In this document: positions 45,305 through 54,130 of the stretch, in pieces
Layout of the letters: the number at the start of each line of letters is the position of its first letter
Position numbering within the stretch: the first letter of the stretch is position 1
DNA from: Aquiflexum gelatinilyticum
Lineage (GTDB): Bacteria; Bacteroidota; Bacteroidia; Cytophagales; Cyclobacteriaceae
DNA length: 64,000 nt
Direction: 5' to 3'
Assembly (NCBI RefSeq): GCF_024741135.1
Contig: NZ_JANSUY010000010.1
Coordinates: 124,001 to 188,000, forward strand
The notes under the pieces: model-generated
What the model was told of the DNA's origin: nothing
The model's database searches: none
Seen by the model: only the letters and a program-made list of their open reading frames with translations
Translations under genes and position numbers: made by a program

Positions 45305-45327
45305 GCCAATTTTTAAACAAAATTGGC
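45305..45327. repeat. Small inverted repeat after the AraC gene
   Basis: GCCAATTTT / AAAATTGGC with a 5-nt loop. It lies just past the stop of the AraC gene ending at 45338 but has no T-run on either strand, so it may be a weak terminator or a regulator site ahead of the sulfatase gene. Confidence 0.4.
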
Positions 45328-45337
45328 GAGATTGATT

Positions 45338-46492
45338 TCAGGCTTTTGTCTTTAAAGATTTGATATATACTGAGGGAGAAACATTTTTGAACTTTTGGAA
45401 AGCTAAAGTAAAAGAGTTCCTGTTATTAAATCCCGATTTTTCTGCAAGGCCGGTTAGGGAAAGATGCTCAAACTTTCCTGTTTCAATCAGCTTACAGGAT
45501 TCGGCTATTCTCTTTTGGTTGATCAAATCAGAAAAATTGGTTTTAAGGTGGTGGTTGATATATAGAGTTAGTATATATACAGGAATATCGATATCTGCAG
45601 CCAAAGAGTGAATAGAATAGCCATGAAGAAGAAATTTCTTATCCTTGATTAAGACAAGATCGAGTTTTGATTCAATCTCTTTTGCCTTTTGTTCGGACAG
45701 GGTTTCATTCTTTTCAGGTTTGCTTTTTATAGATTGCTCCACAAACAGGTTTTGGTCCATCCCATAAAGGATTTTTGGGAAAAACACCAAAGAAAAACCT
45801 GTAATCAAGGTTATAATCACAATAGTCAAATGAATAAGAAAAAAATTAGTGAGAGGGTCAATTGCCCAAAACAAGAAAAGGAAAGGAAAGAAAATTAAGA
45901 ATTCCAATCCCATGAAAATTTTAATCCATACAAACCACTCTTTAGCAAAACCTTTGATATCTTGCTTTTTTGCGTTAGCCCAAATCAAGATGACCGAAAT
46001 CCCCCAATAAAATGCCAAGACAAGTGACCTGAAGGGAGTATAGAAATCAAAAGAAAAAAAACGGCTCTGGCTGTAGCTAGTAAACAAAACAGGATTGGAA
46101 ATTTCTGATTGGATCAATAACTGCTTATCAGCATTGTCTAGCATAAATACCGGCCAAAAATCAAAAATAAACACCAAAACAGGTAGCAAGTGAATAAGGT
46201 CTTTACTAGTAATCCCCCTCCCTGTCAAAACCATACGGATATATACATACATCAATGGCATAAAGAGAAAGGCAACCAAATTACCCGTTCTGTATAAAAA
46301 TGGGAAATGTGGGTAATATCCTGAAGTAATAAGCCATACAATCAAAGACATGTAGGTAAGCAATAAAAAATTGATCCCAAGAAGGATATTATGTCGGTTT
46401 TTTTGAAAGCCAAAAAAAATCAAAATCAACCCCACCAAGGAACCAATAAACATCGAAAAAAGGTAGAAAAGATTTACTGCTGTGATCTCCAT
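45338..46492 (-). CDS. Membrane-anchored AraC-family regulator, tandem copy 1
   Basis: A 384-aa protein with seven likely membrane spans (residues 1-240), including YRTGN after the second or third span, and a C-terminal AraC domain with LTGLAEKSGFNNRNSFTLAFQKFKNVSPSVYI. It is clearly paralogous with the gene at 46804 (shared stretches such as FFPKILYGMDQ/FFPKILYGLDK, SISNPVLFTS/ISNPALFTS, GFNNRNSFxLAFxKFKxxSPSxY). It lies 118 bp ahead of the alkyl sulfatase on the same strand, a plausible target. Membrane segments could sense detergents or lipids, but that is inference. Confidence 0.87.
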   Translation of the reverse strand: MEITAVNLFYLFSMFIGSLVGLILIFFGFQKNRHNILLGINFLLLTYMSLIVWLITSGYYPHFPFLYRTGNLVAFLFMPLMYVYIRMVLTGRGITSKDLIHLLPVLVFIFDFWPVFMLDNADKQLLIQSEISNPVLFTSYSQSRFFSFDFYTPFRSLVLAFYWGISVILIWANAKKQDIKGFAKEWFVWIKIFMGLEFLIFFPFLFLFWAIDPLTNFFLIHLTIVIITLITGFSLVFFPKILYGMDQNLFVEQSIKSKPEKNETLSEQKAKEIESKLDLVLIKDKKFLLHGYSIHSLAADIDIPVYILTLYINHHLKTNFSDLINQKRIAESCKLIETGKFEHLSLTGLAEKSGFNNRNSFTLAFQKFKNVSPSVYIKSLKTKA

Positions 46493-46803
46493 AATCTAAT
46501 TTTTTTCAATATTTAGGTGGCTGTAAAGTCTCTAATTTAGTTTAATTTCATTCATCAAATTTAAAGACTTAAAAAAAATCAGAGGCAATAATAATTGTAA
46601 ACATTGATGGGAAATAACTTTTTTTTCAGTTGGGAGAATATAAATTGATTTCAAACATACAGGGAATTTTGTGTTAAAATCCTTTTTTGAAGGCCCTTTT
46701 TTTGAATTCCTTCTCATTCCCACGATATGTATCGTATTTACATCCCTACACTATTTGATTAGAATACAACTCTTCATTCCTAAAACCTTCCAACGGTCAA
46801 ATG
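46493..46803. other. 311-bp gap between tandem AraC genes
   Basis: A+T-rich with no credible ORF, hairpin or promoter match that I could see. It should hold the promoter of the downstream AraC gene. Confidence 0.4.
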
Positions 46804-47964
46804 CTAATTGATTTGGGTTTTATAATAGGCAGAGGGAGACATATCTTTAAACTTCTTGAAAGCCAAAGAAAAGGAATTGCGATTATTGAAACCGCTGAGC
46901 TTGGCAAATCCTTCGATTGCCAAGTGCGAATATTTTCTCGATGCCATCAATTGGCAGCATTCTTCGATTCTCTTCTTATTGATCAGGTCTGTAAAACTTG
47001 TGTTCAAAACATTATTTATATACAGCGTAAGCAGATAAGTAGGAATGCCAGTGTCATCAGATAGGTCATGTATTGAGTAGCTATGTTGCAGATATTTCTT
47101 TTGATCTTCAAGTACAACCTTAATTTTAGTTTCTATTTCAGAGGATTTTTCCTTTGAAAGATTTTCAAGGATTTCTGTCTTAGATTTTTGTTTTTTAAGA
47201 TGCGAGAAAAACAAATCCTTATCTAATCCATAGAGGATTTTTGGAAAGAACAAAAGAGAAAATGCAGTAGACAAATTAAGAAGTACTATGGCAATATGGA
47301 CCAAATGGAAAGCTGTTATCGGGTCCACGGTCCAGAATAGTAAAAAAAAGGGGAAAAAAACCAAAAATTCCAAAACCAAGAAAACTTTAATCCAGGCAAA
47401 CCATTCTTTTGAAAAAACTTCTTTACCAATTTTCATTGATCCTTTCCTGACCCAATACACTGAAAGAATCCAATAGATAGATAGAACGAAGGATCTGAAA
47501 GGCGTGTAAAATCCATCGGGAAAAAATCTTGACTGGTTAAATGATGTAAATAGAGCAGGATTGGATATTTCTGACTTGATTAGTGCCAGCTTTTCGCTGC
47601 TATCCAAGAGTAAGACGGGCCAATAATCCACCAAAAAAACAAAAGGGATGATCAGATGAAAAGCGTCCTTCCATTGGAGCTTTTTTCCTGATACCACCAT
47701 CCTGATATATAAATACATCATGGGCATATACAAAAGACCGGTAAAATTACCTGTTCTATATAGCTGTGGAAAGTAGACAAAATAGGAAGTGGTAATCAGC
47801 CAAATAATAAAAGAGCTGTAAGTGAGAACCAAAAAATTAAATCCAAGTAATATGTTTGGCCTATTCTTCCGAAAACCAAAGAAAATCAAAACCACACCTA
47901 CCAAAAAGCCGACAAACTGGGAAAATATGTAAAAAAAATTTTTCCAATCAAGGGATACCTCCAT
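46804..47964 (-). CDS. Membrane-anchored AraC-family regulator, tandem copy 2
   Basis: A 386-aa paralogue of the previous gene with the same seven-span N-terminus (NFFYIFSQFVGFLVGVVLIFFGFRKNRPNILLG) and AraC C-terminus (IEGFAKLSGFNNRNSFSLAFKKFKDMSPSAYY). The two share the odd C-terminal ending and the linker SKEKSSEIETKIKVVLEDQKKYL. The tandem arrangement and similarity indicate a recent duplication. It is divergent from the DUF4136-like operon at 48179, 214 bp away, which it might also control. Confidence 0.87.
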   Translation of the reverse strand: MEVSLDWKNFFYIFSQFVGFLVGVVLIFFGFRKNRPNILLGFNFLVLTYSSFIIWLITTSYFVYFPQLYRTGNFTGLLYMPMMYLYIRMVVSGKKLQWKDAFHLIIPFVFLVDYWPVLLLDSSEKLALIKSEISNPALFTSFNQSRFFPDGFYTPFRSFVLSIYWILSVYWVRKGSMKIGKEVFSKEWFAWIKVFLVLEFLVFFPFFLLFWTVDPITAFHLVHIAIVLLNLSTAFSLLFFPKILYGLDKDLFFSHLKKQKSKTEILENLSKEKSSEIETKIKVVLEDQKKYLQHSYSIHDLSDDTGIPTYLLTLYINNVLNTSFTDLINKKRIEECCQLMASRKYSHLAIEGFAKLSGFNNRNSFSLAFKKFKDMSPSAYYKTQIN

Positions 47965-48109
47965 GGGTAAAAGTGTTTATTGTTTACAATCTAGGTGTTT
48001 ATTTTTTATTCTAATTCGAATTGCAAATTAAAAATTAAATTTCAATTCAGATATATCCTGCCAATTTTCCAATAATGTTTTCAGGAAAGTCAATCAGATA
48101 ATATGCTGT

Positions 48110-48142
48110 TTTGCTTTTTCCAAAAAACTATTCATACATTTG
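48110..48142 (+). promoter_or_regulatory. Bacteroidota sigma-A promoter ahead of the lipoprotein operon
   Basis: TTTG (48110-48113), 21 nt, then TACATTTG (48135-48142): a full consensus match. It predicts a start near 48149, 30 nt ahead of the ATG at 48179. Confidence 0.65.
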
Positions 48143-48178
48143 AAGCACTGTTTTTAATATTTAAAATTACCTTATTTA

Positions 48179-48818
48179 ATGAAATTCAATTTAACTTCAT
48201 TAGCACTAGTCTTTGTTTTACTTGTTTCAATTGGTTGTGCTCCGGGACTTCCTGAAGATGCCACAACACTTGATGTAGTCTACACCAATTTCAATCCTGA
48301 CTTTGATTTTGCTCAGGGAACCACTTTTGCGATTCCGGAAAATGTGGTCATTGTCAACGAAACACCTATATCTCCGGGGCAACAACCTCCATTTCTGGAT
48401 TTTGTAGCCGGAAGAAGTATTCTCGGTGCAATCAGGTCAAATATGCTTGCAAGGGGCTTTTACGCAGGTCAGCCAATTTGACAATCCCGACTATATTTTA
48501 TTGCCTTCAGTTCCTGAAAGCAATTCACTTTTGTTCAACTACAATTGGTGGTTTTGGGATTGGTGGATACCTAATTTGGGATCCGGTCTAGGTTGGCTTT
48601 ATCCGGGATACCAGCCATTGGTATCCAGCTCAGTATCTACAGGTTCATTACTGATCCAAATGGTCAATATGAAAAACGTATCGGCAACCAATCAGCTGGA
48701 AGTTGATTGGGTGGTAATTGTCAATGGTGCACTTACTGGGTCACAGACCAGCAATACTGAAAGAGCTGTTGCAGGTATCAATCAGGCTTTTATCCAATCT
48801 CCTTACATCCAAAAGTGA
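48179..48818 (+). pseudogene. DUF4136-like lipoprotein, broken by a one-base frameshift
   Basis: The first frame (48179-48481) encodes a lipoprotein start (LLVSIGCAPGL) and runs to a stop after NMLARGFYAGQPI. The second frame carries on in register as RGFTQVSQFDNPDYILLPSVPES to 48818. The joint is at the T-run 48458-48461: removing one T restores a single 213-aa protein of the DUF4136-like type. It is either a true frameshift, a phase-variable tract, or a sequencing error. A good promoter lies upstream and a barrel gene follows 4 bp on, so it is in an operon. Confidence 0.75.
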
Positions 48819-48822
48819 TTTT

Positions 48823-49425
48823 ATGAAAATATATATATACCTGTCAGTAATATTGTTGGGTCTTTATTCCATTCCTGCTGCCGGTCAAGGATCAATGATT
48901 CAGTTAAATTTTGCACCGGCTTTACCTGTTGGAAAGACGGCTGATTTTACAAAAAATTTTACAGGCCGAGGGGCTAATTTTGAGTTTTACAAAATGAATG
49001 AAAATCAGACTGGATATGGAGTAGAATTTGGAACCATGAATTTTTTTGAAAAAGTACCTGACCAATTGTTTGAAAGTGGCTCAGCCTCCCTTCATGGAAC
49101 CCAATACAGGTATTTGAAGATCACTCCTATTATGGGATCTTTCATTTATGTCTTTAATGCAACCAAACCATTCAAACCTTTTGTGGCTTTTGGTGCAGGG
49201 GCTGCCATCAATACCCAAACCGTCAGTATGGGAATATTTGTTGATAAAACAGAATCAAGACAATTCATTATCCGTCCGGAGCTTGGCGCCATCTACCAAT
49301 TGAGTGATTATGTCGGAATCAAGCTTTCCTCCAAATACTACCAGACTTTTGAAAACAATTCCATGAGGGCACAGTCTATGCTAGGCTTCAACCTTGGATT
49401 TGTAATGCTAAATTTTAATAAATAA
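48823..49425 (+). CDS. Outer-membrane beta-barrel protein
   Basis: From ATG 48823 the protein has 200 aa and a signal peptide (ending IPAAGQ). The mature part shows alternating strands (SMIQLNFAPALPVG, YGVEFGTMNFF, KPFVAFGAGAAIN, VGIKLSSKYYQTF) like an OmpA-type eight-strand barrel. A longer in-frame start at 48718 would overlap the upstream gene and is rejected. It follows the broken lipoprotein gene by 4 bp and is probably cotranscribed. Confidence 0.75.
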   Translation: MKIYIYLSVILLGLYSIPAAGQGSMIQLNFAPALPVGKTADFTKNFTGRGANFEFYKMNENQTGYGVEFGTMNFFEKVPDQLFESGSASLHGTQYRYLKITPIMGSFIYVFNATKPFKPFVAFGAGAAINTQTVSMGIFVDKTESRQFIIRPELGAIYQLSDYVGIKLSSKYYQTFENNSMRAQSMLGFNLGFVMLNFNK

Positions 49426-49467
49426 ACCATAGTCAAAACCATTTAACCTTTTAAATCAATCCCTATT

Positions 49468-49929
49468 ATGAAAACAAAATTATTCCTTGCAATGGTGCTT
49501 TTTGCATTACCTTTTATCAGCAATGCACAGCAAATCAATGATGAGATCAAATTGATCCAATCCGCTTTTGGAATGGAAAAGCGTGCATTGGTCGAACAGT
49601 ACATGGGCCTTCCCGCAGATTCGGGATTTTGGACAGTTTATGAAACCTATGAAATTGAAAGAAGGGCATTGATGAAAGATAGGATTTTACTTATCGAGGA
49701 GTACCTGACTAAGTTGCCTACGCTTTCTGAAACTGATGCAGATATGCTAGCTTTAAAAGCAATGAAAAATAGCGCTGGCCTTACAGGATTAGCAGCAAAA
49801 CATTACAAAAAAATCAAAAAAGAAATCGGTGCAGTGAATGCAGCCAAGTTTGTTCAACTTGAGAGCTATGTCCAAAACACCGTCCTCCTTGCCATCACTG
49901 AAAGTCTTCCATTTATAGGGGAGCTTTAA
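49468..49929 (+). CDS. Exported hypothetical protein
   Basis: A 153-aa protein with a Sec signal (FALPFISNAQ). The mature part is wholly helical and rich in Lys/Glu (for example KALMKDRILLIEEYLTKLPTLSE and LAAKHYKKIKKEIGAVNAAKFVQLE), resembling a Spy/CpxP-like periplasmic helical protein, but I cannot assign it. It lies 42 bp after the barrel gene, in the same probable operon, and ends at a terminator. Confidence 0.68.
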   Translation: MKTKLFLAMVLFALPFISNAQQINDEIKLIQSAFGMEKRALVEQYMGLPADSGFWTVYETYEIERRALMKDRILLIEEYLTKLPTLSETDADMLALKAMKNSAGLTGLAAKHYKKIKKEIGAVNAAKFVQLESYVQNTVLLAITESLPFIGEL

Positions 49930-49955
49930 GGCTTTTTTGTTAAAGAAAAATTCTG

Positions 49956-49986
49956 ACCTGCTCTTTTCCAAAGAGCAGGTTTTTTT
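49956..49986 (+). terminator. Terminator of the lipoprotein-barrel operon
   Basis: Ten-bp stem ACCTGCTCTT / AAGAGCAGGT followed by seven T. Confidence 0.85.
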
Positions 49987-50064
49987 GATTTCATTGCAAA
50001 AACAGGATATTGCAATTATTCAATGACACACCTAACTTTAAAAAATAAAACAAACCTTATCGAG

Positions 50065-51132
50065 ATGAAGAATTTCCAAATTTTAACTTTTGCATTATTG
50101 CTGGCTTTTTTCCTTTTGGGCTCATGCGAACCAAAGGAAAAAGAAGAAAGTACTGCGGAAATTGAAATTAAACAAGCTTCTGATTTTTCAAAAGAAGGGA
50201 TGGTTTGGATTGAAGGTGGTTCATTTTATATGGGTACCAACGAACAAGAAGCCTATCATGTAGAAAGACCTGCTGTACGAAGTGAAGTCAAAGGATTTTG
50301 GATGGACGTTTCCGAAGTGACCAATGCCCAATTTGCTAAATTTGTAGAAGAAACAGGATATGTGACAGTTGCTGAAAGAAAACCTGATTGGGAAGAAATG
50401 AAACTTCAACTTCCTCCAGGGACGCCAAAACCAGCAGAGGAAGACTTGCAGCCCGGTTCTTTGGTATTCTCACCTCCTGCCCAATCTGTTTCTACCCAAA
50501 CTAATGACCTGAGTCTTTGGTGGAAATGGGTAATTGGCGCAAATTGGAAACATCCGGAAGGTCCAGAAAGCAATATCAAAGGCAAAGAAAACCATCCTGT
50601 TGTACATATGGCTGCAGAAGATGCCGAAGCTTTTGCAAAATGGGCGGGAAAAAGATTGCCTACGGAAGCAGAATGGGAATATGCCGCCAAAGGGGGAAAA
50701 GACCACCAACGCTATGCGTGGGGTGTAGACTTTCGACCAAATGGCCAATTTATGGCAAATACTTTTCAAGGAGATTTCCCCCATGCCAATGAAGGAAGAG
50801 ATGGTTTCTTGGGAACTGCACCGGTAAAAAACTTTCCACCAAATGATTTTGGACTTTATGATATCATTGGCAATGTATGGGAAATGACAAGCGATTGGTT
50901 TGATGCAGCCACCTTTTTGAGAATCTCAGGTGAAGCTCCTGCTCTTGACAGTGCAATCAGCAAATGTTATAATCCTGACAATCCATACGCCATGGAAAAA
51001 GTAATCAAAGGTGGGTCTTTTCTATGTGCAGATGATTATTGTATCAATTATAGGCCATCCGCAAGACAAGGACATGCCTACGACAGCGGCACTTCCAATG
51101 TTGGATTCAGGTGTGTTGCGGACAAAAAGTAA
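50065..51132 (+). CDS. Formylglycine-generating enzyme (SUMF1/FGE family) lipoprotein
   Basis: From ATG 50065 (355 aa), with lipobox LLGSC. The FGE fold has GMVWIEGGSFYMGTNE, KRLPTEAEWEYAAKGG, GNVWEMTSDWF and, near the C-terminus, KGGSFLCADDYCINYRPSARQG with both active-site Cys of human FGE conserved, then SNVGFRCVAD. It would oxidise the Cys of CxPxR sulfatases to formylglycine, using O2 and copper. The arylsulfatase at 55821 has exactly such a Cys, so it is a likely client. An earlier in-frame ATG at 50023 would precede the signal. Confidence 0.9.
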   Translation: MKNFQILTFALLLAFFLLGSCEPKEKEESTAEIEIKQASDFSKEGMVWIEGGSFYMGTNEQEAYHVERPAVRSEVKGFWMDVSEVTNAQFAKFVEETGYVTVAERKPDWEEMKLQLPPGTPKPAEEDLQPGSLVFSPPAQSVSTQTNDLSLWWKWVIGANWKHPEGPESNIKGKENHPVVHMAAEDAEAFAKWAGKRLPTEAEWEYAAKGGKDHQRYAWGVDFRPNGQFMANTFQGDFPHANEGRDGFLGTAPVKNFPPNDFGLYDIIGNVWEMTSDWFDAATFLRISGEAPALDSAISKCYNPDNPYAMEKVIKGGSFLCADDYCINYRPSARQGHAYDSGTSNVGFRCVADKK

Positions 51133-51313
51133 TTTCATTCTTTAACTGCTTCTTAATTTTGAAATCAATTGAATTTATTAAAAATTCAAACATTTCCCCC
51201 CCGTTTTGGTGATCTTGTATCGGTTTAATTCTACCTAAAAGTAAGTTCTATTTAGGTTGAAGTAAACTGGATTTTCCAAAGGAAATCCATGTTACTTCCT
51301 GATTTTTATCTAT

Positions 51314-51321
51314 TATATTTG
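51314..51321 (+). promoter_or_regulatory. Candidate -7 element (TATATTTG) of the second barrel gene
   Basis: A TAnnTTTG match 48 bp ahead of the ATG. A near-palindrome (TGGATTTTCC / GGAAATCCA around 51268-51289) lies just upstream. No -33 box is evident. Confidence 0.35.
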
Positions 51322-51368
51322 ACTATAAGCCTTAAAATAACCTTCCACCATCCCCTATTCCGGCTAAC

Positions 51369-52565
51369 ATGAAGACTATAATTTTCACCTTGGCATTCTT
51401 TGCTTTTCTGCTTGAGGTAAATGCTCAGGACACCACTACCTACAAGTCCAACAAAATCAATAACCTCAAGTGGGTTCCCCTTCCTGCTGTAGGCTCCAAT
51501 CCGGCAAACGGGTGGATGTTTGGTCTTGCCCCTTCCGCTACATGGTACATGGGTAATCCTGCGGATACCAAGATGTCGAACCTCGTCGGCAATTTTCTTT
51601 ATACCACCAAAAAACAATGGATCTTCAGTTCAAGAAGCAATATCTTTTTAGATAAAAACAAGTGGATTTTGGTCGGAGATTGGAGGTATTTCATCACCTC
51701 CCAGCCTACTTTTGGATTGGGAAGCAGTGCCCCAAACATTCCTGAGGAAGATCCTGCCAGGCCTGGGGTATGGCGTGGGGAGCAACAAATGGATTTCAAT
51801 TTGATCAGATTTTATGAAACTGTATTGAGGAGAATTGGGGATTCAAAGTTTTACTTGGGTATGGGGTACCATTTTGACCAACACTCCAAGATCAACAGTT
51901 TTACAAATGAAGAAAACTCTCCAACTTTAGGGTTTTCTCATGATGCATATAACCTAGCTCGGGGTTTTTCTACTGAAAGATATATTCTGTCCGGAATTAC
52001 CTTGAACGCCATCATGGAAAACAGGGACATTGCTGTTTCCCCCTATGAGAAAAACTTCGCTCTCCTTTCCTACAAGATTAATCCCACTTTCCTAGGATCT
52101 GACCAATCCTCAAGTACACTTTTATTGGATTATAGACACTATTTCAACCTGAGTGAAAGAAGAAAAAGGCATCTTATCGCAGTATGGGGATATGGCAACT
52201 TCCTTGTAAGCGGCAATCTCCCCTATATGAACCTCCCTTCCATCGGATGGGACATGTTTGGCAGGTCAGGACGTGCCTATGCCCAAGGTAGATTCCGGGG
52301 TGAAAGCATGGCTTATACCGAAGCAGAATACCGATTCCCCCTTCAAAAAAACAAGGAAACTTTTGGCGGGACAGTTTTTGTCAATGCAGGGAGTTTCAGC
52401 AGCAGAGACACCAATGAAAAACTTTTTGAACAATTCAACCCGGGATATGGGTTAGGTCTTCGCGTCATGATCAATAAGAAAAACCGCACAACAATTACAG
52501 CAGATTATGGTTGGGGCCAAAAAGGCAATTCGGGCTTTTACCTGAATGTGAACGAGAGTTTTTGA
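51369..52565 (+). CDS. BamA/TamA (D15)-like outer-membrane barrel protein, paralogue 2
   Basis: A 398-aa protein with a signal peptide (ending EVNAQ). It closely resembles the gene at 41547: SQPTFGLGS, GRFRGESMAYTEAEYRFPL, IGWDMFGRSGRAYAQGR and the C-terminal FYLNVNESF. Like it, it lacks POTRA domains. The two are clearly duplicates set about 9 kb apart on opposite strands. They may be porin-like or lipid-linked barrels; the function is unknown. Confidence 0.82.
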   Translation: MKTIIFTLAFFAFLLEVNAQDTTTYKSNKINNLKWVPLPAVGSNPANGWMFGLAPSATWYMGNPADTKMSNLVGNFLYTTKKQWIFSSRSNIFLDKNKWILVGDWRYFITSQPTFGLGSSAPNIPEEDPARPGVWRGEQQMDFNLIRFYETVLRRIGDSKFYLGMGYHFDQHSKINSFTNEENSPTLGFSHDAYNLARGFSTERYILSGITLNAIMENRDIAVSPYEKNFALLSYKINPTFLGSDQSSSTLLLDYRHYFNLSERRKRHLIAVWGYGNFLVSGNLPYMNLPSIGWDMFGRSGRAYAQGRFRGESMAYTEAEYRFPLQKNKETFGGTVFVNAGSFSSRDTNEKLFEQFNPGYGLGLRVMINKKNRTTITADYGWGQKGNSGFYLNVNESF

Positions 52566-52608
52566 AAAATGAATAATTCAGAATGAGGAATTCTGAATGA
52601 AATTCATT
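52566..52608. repeat. Intergenic repeat with inverted ATTCAGAAT / ATTCTGAAT
   Basis: The sequence aaaaatgaataattcagaat opens this element; ATTCAGAAT (52576-52584) and ATTCTGAAT (52590-52598) form an inverted repeat. The same opening 16-mer recurs at 58861 near the other end of the sulfatase region. Confidence 0.6.
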
Positions 52609-52742
52609 AGCAGCTTGTCTTAGCCTTAAATTACCATCTTCTTTAGTTGGTGAGTTAAGTGAAAATAAAATGCATTTTGGCAAAAGCCAAAATGGATAAA
52701 TAATTCAAAATGTTAATGGTGACACAACCATTGTCTGAACAC

Positions 52743-52806
52743 AAAAAAATCAACCAATCGTGCAAAAACTCGAATATCCGTGTTCGGTGCAACGAATTGG
52801 TTGATT
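52743..52806 (-). terminator. Terminator of the alcohol dehydrogenase gene
   Basis: Eleven-bp stem AATCAACCAAT / ATTGGTTGATT (52748-52758 with 52796-52806) around a 37-nt loop, followed on the minus strand by seven U (A-run 52743-52749). Confidence 0.65.
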
Positions 52807-52838
52807 AAGAATTATTTCCTATCAATAAACCAAGGTTT

Positions 52839-54053
52839 TTACTTCCCCTTGATTTTTAGATAAAGCTTTTTTAAATCCTCTCGAAACAAAATTTTTGGTA
52901 CTGGGTAAAGTGGGTTGGCTTCTGCTAATGCCCTACTAATCATTTCCGGTAAATCGCTTTCCTCGATTTCTGGAATATTGCTTTGGATACCCATTTTTTT
53001 ATTCATGTCTTTCAGGTAAAGAACAAAAGCATTTGCTTTTTGGGCGTTAGTTAAATTTCCGTTGGCAATACCAATATGGTCAGCAAGTTCCGCAAGTCTG
53101 TTGCTTGCTGCATTTCCATAAAATTCCAACACATGGGGCATGATGATGGCATTGGCTTGTCCATGCGGATATCCATAAAAGCCGCCAATTGTATGTGCAA
53201 TGGCATGAACATATCCTACGTAGGCACGTGTGAAAGCCACTCCTGCCAGATAGGAACCTTTAAGCATTGCTGCCCGGGCCTTCAGATCTCCCGGGCTGTT
53301 ATAAGCCTGAAGCAGGTTTTGGTGAATAAGGGTTATTGCTTCCAATGCTGCTTTTCTTGTTTCTTTGGTATTACTACGACCGATGTAGGATTCTACAGCG
53401 TGGGTCATTGCATCCATTCCGGTTGCTGCAGTAATATGGGGTGGAAGTTTTAAAGTAAGCTCGGGGTCCAGTACTGCATAATGGGGAATGAGACAAAAAT
53501 CATTGATGGGATATTTTTCGTGGGTTTCGGAATTGCTGATAACAGCTGCCAATGTTACCTCACTTCCTGTTCCGGCAGTGGTAGGGACTGCAATCAATGT
53601 CGGGATTTTGAAAATCACTTTCAATACACCTTTCATCTTCCCGACCGGTTTATTTGGACGGCTGACCCTCGCTCCTACTGCCTTGGCACAATCCATAGGT
53701 GAGCCTCCTCCAAAAGCAATAATGGCTTTGCAATTGTACTGATGATACATTTTCAATGCCTCCTCGACATTTTCAATGGTCGGATCGGGCACAGTCTTGT
53801 CAAAAACAGCATATTGGCAGCCATTGACGCCAAGTTCTGTGATCAGGTTATCCAATAAACCCAACTTCATCAATGTACTGTCTGTCACGATCAAAACATT
53901 CTTGATTTTTAACTGCTGAAGCAAGTCCGGCACATTCTTTACACATCCAGCACCCTCCAACACCACCGGTTTCCTCCAGGGAAGTAATGGCATGGCGAGT
54001 TTAAACGAGGCTTGATAAAGTCTATAATATAATGTTAGAATGGTTTTTCTCAT
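52839..54053 (-). CDS. Iron-containing alcohol dehydrogenase
   Basis: A 404-aa group III ADH. AIIAFGGGSPMDCAKAVG and TAGTGSEVT form the NAD site, and the metal ligands are in the segment AGVAFTRAYVGYVHAIAHTIGGFYGYPHGQANAIIMPHVLEF (His pairs). It would interconvert primary alcohols and aldehydes. It is 77 bp downstream of the aldehyde dehydrogenase gene on the same strand and is probably in one operon with it. Together they could oxidise fatty alcohol, such as that freed by the alkyl sulfatase. Confidence 0.9.
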   Translation of the reverse strand: MRKTILTLYYRLYQASFKLAMPLLPWRKPVVLEGAGCVKNVPDLLQQLKIKNVLIVTDSTLMKLGLLDNLITELGVNGCQYAVFDKTVPDPTIENVEEALKMYHQYNCKAIIAFGGGSPMDCAKAVGARVSRPNKPVGKMKGVLKVIFKIPTLIAVPTTAGTGSEVTLAAVISNSETHEKYPINDFCLIPHYAVLDPELTLKLPPHITAATGMDAMTHAVESYIGRSNTKETRKAALEAITLIHQNLLQAYNSPGDLKARAAMLKGSYLAGVAFTRAYVGYVHAIAHTIGGFYGYPHGQANAIIMPHVLEFYGNAASNRLAELADHIGIANGNLTNAQKANAFVLYLKDMNKKMGIQSNIPEIEESDLPEMISRALAEANPLYPVPKILFREDLKKLYLKIKGK

Positions 54054-54130
54054 TTTTTCTTATTGATTGTTTGGCATTTAAAAAGTACCCGAACTTCTTT
54101 ATTCTATTGCTTTCTTGGATTGAATCCCTA

